Below are positions 62,120 to 64,000 of a stretch of DNA of 64,000 nucleotides, piece by piece (position 1 is the first letter of the stretch; every line of letters begins with the position of its first letter). The stretch covers positions 1 through 64,000 of the forward strand of contig CAKOUU010000003.1 in assembly GCA_934120675.1 (NCBI GenBank), in the 5' to 3' direction. Origin of the DNA: an uncultured Clostridia bacterium. Lineage in GTDB: Bacteria > Bacillota > Clostridia > TANB77 > CAG-508. The notes beneath the pieces are model-generated. The model searched no databases. It saw nothing but the letters and a program-made list of their open reading frames with translations, and had not been told where the DNA came from. The position numbers and the translations under genes were made by a program.

Positions 62120-63048
62120 TTTTACCAAAATTAGTACCATCAAAATTAAAAATAGGTGATACAATAGGAGTTGTAGCGCCATCAAGCCCAATAATTGGAG
62201 ACAATATAGACGAATTAAATAGAGCAAAAGAAATAGCAGAAAGAAGCGGATTTAAAGTAAAATATTCAAAAAATATATTTTCAAACACAAATGGATATAG
62301 TGCTACCGCAAGAGAAAAAGCAGAAGATATAAATGCAATGTTTACAGACAAAGAAGTGAAAATGATATGGTGTGCAAAAGGTGGAAACAACAGTAATAGT
62401 ACATTTGAATATTTAGACTATGAACTCATAAAGAAAAATCCAAAAATAATATGTGGATATAGTGATATAACTTCAATTACGAATATGATAACAGAAAAAA
62501 CAGGACTAGTAACATTTAGTGGAACAAATTTTAAAACAATAGCAACAGATGAAACAGACTTTAGTTACAAACAAGCATTAAGCAGATTTGTAGACGGTAA
62601 TTTAGAATTTGGACCAGAAAATGAAGAATATGTAACAATTCAAAAAGGAAAAGCAGAGGGTAAACTAATAGGTGGAAATCTTTCACTAACACGTGGAATG
62701 GTAGCTGGAAAATATTCATTAGACTTTACAGGTAAAATCTTATTTTTAGAAGAATTAGGATTTGAAACAGACCCAGAAGCAACAAGTAATAATGTATATT
62801 ACATGAAACAAAATGGAGTATTTGATAAAATAAAAGGTCTATGGATAGGAAATTATGAACATGAAAGTGGAATTGTGTTGGAAAAAATAATAATGGATGT
62901 TTTAGATGGTGAATACAAATTCCCAATAATAAAATCAAATAATTTTGGACATATAGAAAGAAAAACAGTAATTCCAATAGGTACAAAAGCAGAAATAAAC
63001 ACAGATGAAGATGTAAAAATAAAATTAGTAGAAAATTGTGTAATGTAG
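62116..63048 (+). CDS. LD-carboxypeptidase / MccF-like S66 peptidase
   Basis: 310 residues. [16 protein letters not shown] near the start, GYSDIT with the nucleophile Ser, [14 protein letters not shown] with the catalytic Glu and [14 protein letters not shown] with the His give the S66 triad. LdcA cuts the D-Ala from tetrapeptide stems during wall recycling; MccF-type members cleave peptide-nucleotide antibiotics such as microcin C. The 34-residue spacing and the MFS partner make a self-immunity role a fair alternative to wall recycling, but motifs alone do not decide. Confidence 0.88.
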   Translation: MILPKLVPSKLKIGDTIGVVAPSSPIIGDNIDELNRAKEIAERSGFKVKYSKNIFSNTNGYSATAREKAEDINAMFTDKEVKMIWCAKGGNNSNSTFEYLDYELIKKNPKIICGYSDITSITNMITEKTGLVTFSGTNFKTIATDETDFSYKQALSRFVDGNLEFGPENEEYVTIQKGKAEGKLIGGNLSLTRGMVAGKYSLDFTGKILFLEELGFETDPEATSNNVYYMKQNGVFDKIKGLWIGNYEHESGIVLEKIIMDVLDGEYKFPIIKSNNFGHIERKTVIPIGTKAEINTDEDVKIKLVENCVM

Positions 63049-63099
63049 AAAAGTCTATATAATTTTAAATAGGATGTAGATATATTAAGAGGTGTAATA

Positions 63100-63660
63100 A
63101 TGTTTGAAACATGGGAAGAACTAGAAAATTCAATAGTAAATTGTAATAAATGTAAATTATGCAAAACAAGACAAAACATAGTATTCGGAGTAGGTAACAA
63201 AAATGCAGATATAATGTTTATAGGTGAGGGACCTGGAGCAGACGAGGACAGGTTAGGAGAACCTTTTGTTGGGAGAGCCGGAAAACTTATGGATATGGCA
63301 TTTGGAATTGTAGGAATAAAAAGAGAAGAAGTATATATTGCAAATGTCGTGAAATGTAGACCACCAGCAAATAGAAATCCAGAAGAGGACGAAGCAAATG
63401 CCTGTCTAAATTATTTGAGAAATCAGGTTATGTTGGTAAAACCCAAAATAATAGTTCTATTAGGAAGTGTTGCTTTAAAACATATTCTGGGAAAAGAATA
63501 TGGAATTACCGCCTCAAGGGGAAAATGGGTTGAAAAAAAAGGAATAATGTATATGCCAACTTGGCACCCTGCAGCACTTTTGAGAGATGAAACAAAAAAA
63601 GTTGATTTTATAAAAGATTTGCAGTTAGTTATGGAAAGAATAAATGATTTAATAGAGTAA
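63100..63660 (+). CDS. type 4 uracil-DNA glycosylase (iron-sulfur)
   Basis: 186 residues. [19 protein letters not shown] holds cluster cysteines, [24 protein letters not shown] is the family-4 active-site motif, [10 protein letters not shown] and a later Cys complete the cluster, and [10 protein letters not shown] is the C-terminal His motif. It excises uracil from DNA. AGAGGTG supplies the ribosome site. With the OGG-type glycosylase and AddB it makes the third DNA-repair gene in the last 9 kb. A hairpin follows. Confidence 0.93.
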   Translation: MFETWEELENSIVNCNKCKLCKTRQNIVFGVGNKNADIMFIGEGPGADEDRLGEPFVGRAGKLMDMAFGIVGIKREEVYIANVVKCRPPANRNPEEDEANACLNYLRNQVMLVKPKIIVLLGSVALKHILGKEYGITASRGKWVEKKGIMYMPTWHPAALLRDETKKVDFIKDLQLVMERINDLIE

Positions 63661-63724
63661 AACATTATATAGTTATAATAAAATTATAAAAAATTGCAAA
63701 GCTATTTTATGAAATAACCCTGAA

Positions 63725-63751
63725 AAGGTAGTCAGTCCCATTGACTACCTT
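63725..63751 (+). terminator. hairpin after the UDG gene
   Basis: AAGGTAGTCA / TGACTACCTT, 7-base loop; the U-tract is poor, so termination may be partial. Confidence 0.55.
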
Positions 63752-63866
63752 GAAATTTTATAATAAAATAAAAATTGAGAAAGGCACAATAGATATGAAA
63801 ATAACGAAAATAATTTGAACAAAAGAAAAGATAAATCTCAAAAGTTAATTAAAAAGGAAGAAAAAT

Positions 63867-64000
63867 ATGGAAGAAATAAAAGAAAAAGTAAACTACTGCT
63901 TAAACTGCAAAATAAAACCATGTTCTGTAAAAGGATGTCCACTAGAAAACAACATTCCAGACTTCATAAAAGCAGTAAAAGAAGAAGAATACAAAAAAGC
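63867..64000 (+). CDS. N-terminus of a GltD-like NAD(P)-dependent oxidoreductase (3' partial)
   Basis: The ATG at 63867 follows AAGGAAG. The 44 readable residues contain YCLNCKIKPCSVKGCPLENN and IPDFIKAVKEEEY, the N-terminal 4Fe-4S cysteine motif and IP-x-FI of the glutamate synthase small subunit family. The gene runs beyond the window, so whether it is a GltA partner or a stand-alone flavin oxidoreductase cannot be told. Confidence 0.8.
   Translation, partial: MEEIKEKVNYCLNCKIKPCSVKGCPLENNIPDFIKAVKEEEYKK

Overview
The window reads as a chromosomal piece of a very AT-rich Firmicute, most likely an uncultured gut clostridium. Evidence: low G+C with A-rich coding strands, AGGAGG-type ribosome sites, frequent TTG/GTG starts, Gram-positive markers (sortases, LPxTG proteins, a PASTA penicillin-binding protein, Veg) and endospore genes (spoIIID, yabG, a SpoVD-like PBP). 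No rRNA, tRNA, CRISPR array, intact insertion sequence or prophage was seen.

Layout. 1-9.3 kb: tail of an Rpn-type nuclease gene, a small membrane protein and a giant cyclic beta-glucan synthase-like gene. 9.3-14.9 kb: accessory island with a 33-bp repeat, a DUF4143 ATPase remnant, an unannotated par/Fst-like type I toxin-antitoxin locus, an XRE regulator facing a large prepilin-like surface protein, an orphan response regulator, a zinc phospholipase-like protein and another Rpn-type gene. 14.9-21.7 kb: PASTA PBP, a 391-bp palindromic element, comM, a frameshifted dprA, a YraN nuclease and rsmA. 21.7-27.5 kb: sortase, M15 and M23 peptidases, a coiled-coil protein and relQ. 27.5-32.7 kb: patatin, dnaG-rpoD and an MscS channel. 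32.9-40.2 kb: a two-component system, a sortase with a thioester adhesin, a WG-repeat protein and a second patatin. 40.2-50.4 kb: cysteine desulfurase, an FAD protein, small accessory genes, an LPFTG surface protein, an RNase H-like protein, an AlbA ATPase, a JetD/DUF2399 remnant, spoIIID, veg and yabG. 50.5-64 kb: rnc, radical SAM, YitT, a tandem GGDEF protein, ogg-type glycosylase, addB, pgeF, MFS, LD-carboxypeptidase, type-4 UDG and the start of a GltD-like protein.

Themes. The strongest unannotated finding is the type I toxin-antitoxin locus at 9741-9990: convergent promoters, one shared bidirectional terminator, and a 14-bp direct repeat that makes the short antisense RNA complementary to the toxin start site. 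A second theme is four genes (885, 22590, 48707, 52383) whose Shine-Dalgarno sequence lies inside a hairpin; three of these hairpins have a U-tract running to the start codon, so they look like attenuators. A third is three genes that appear to start at ATA or ATT. Palindromic elements at 17.3, 20.6, 56.2 and 59.7 kb look like REP/MITE-type mobile DNA. All functional assignments come from motifs read by eye; no database search was run.
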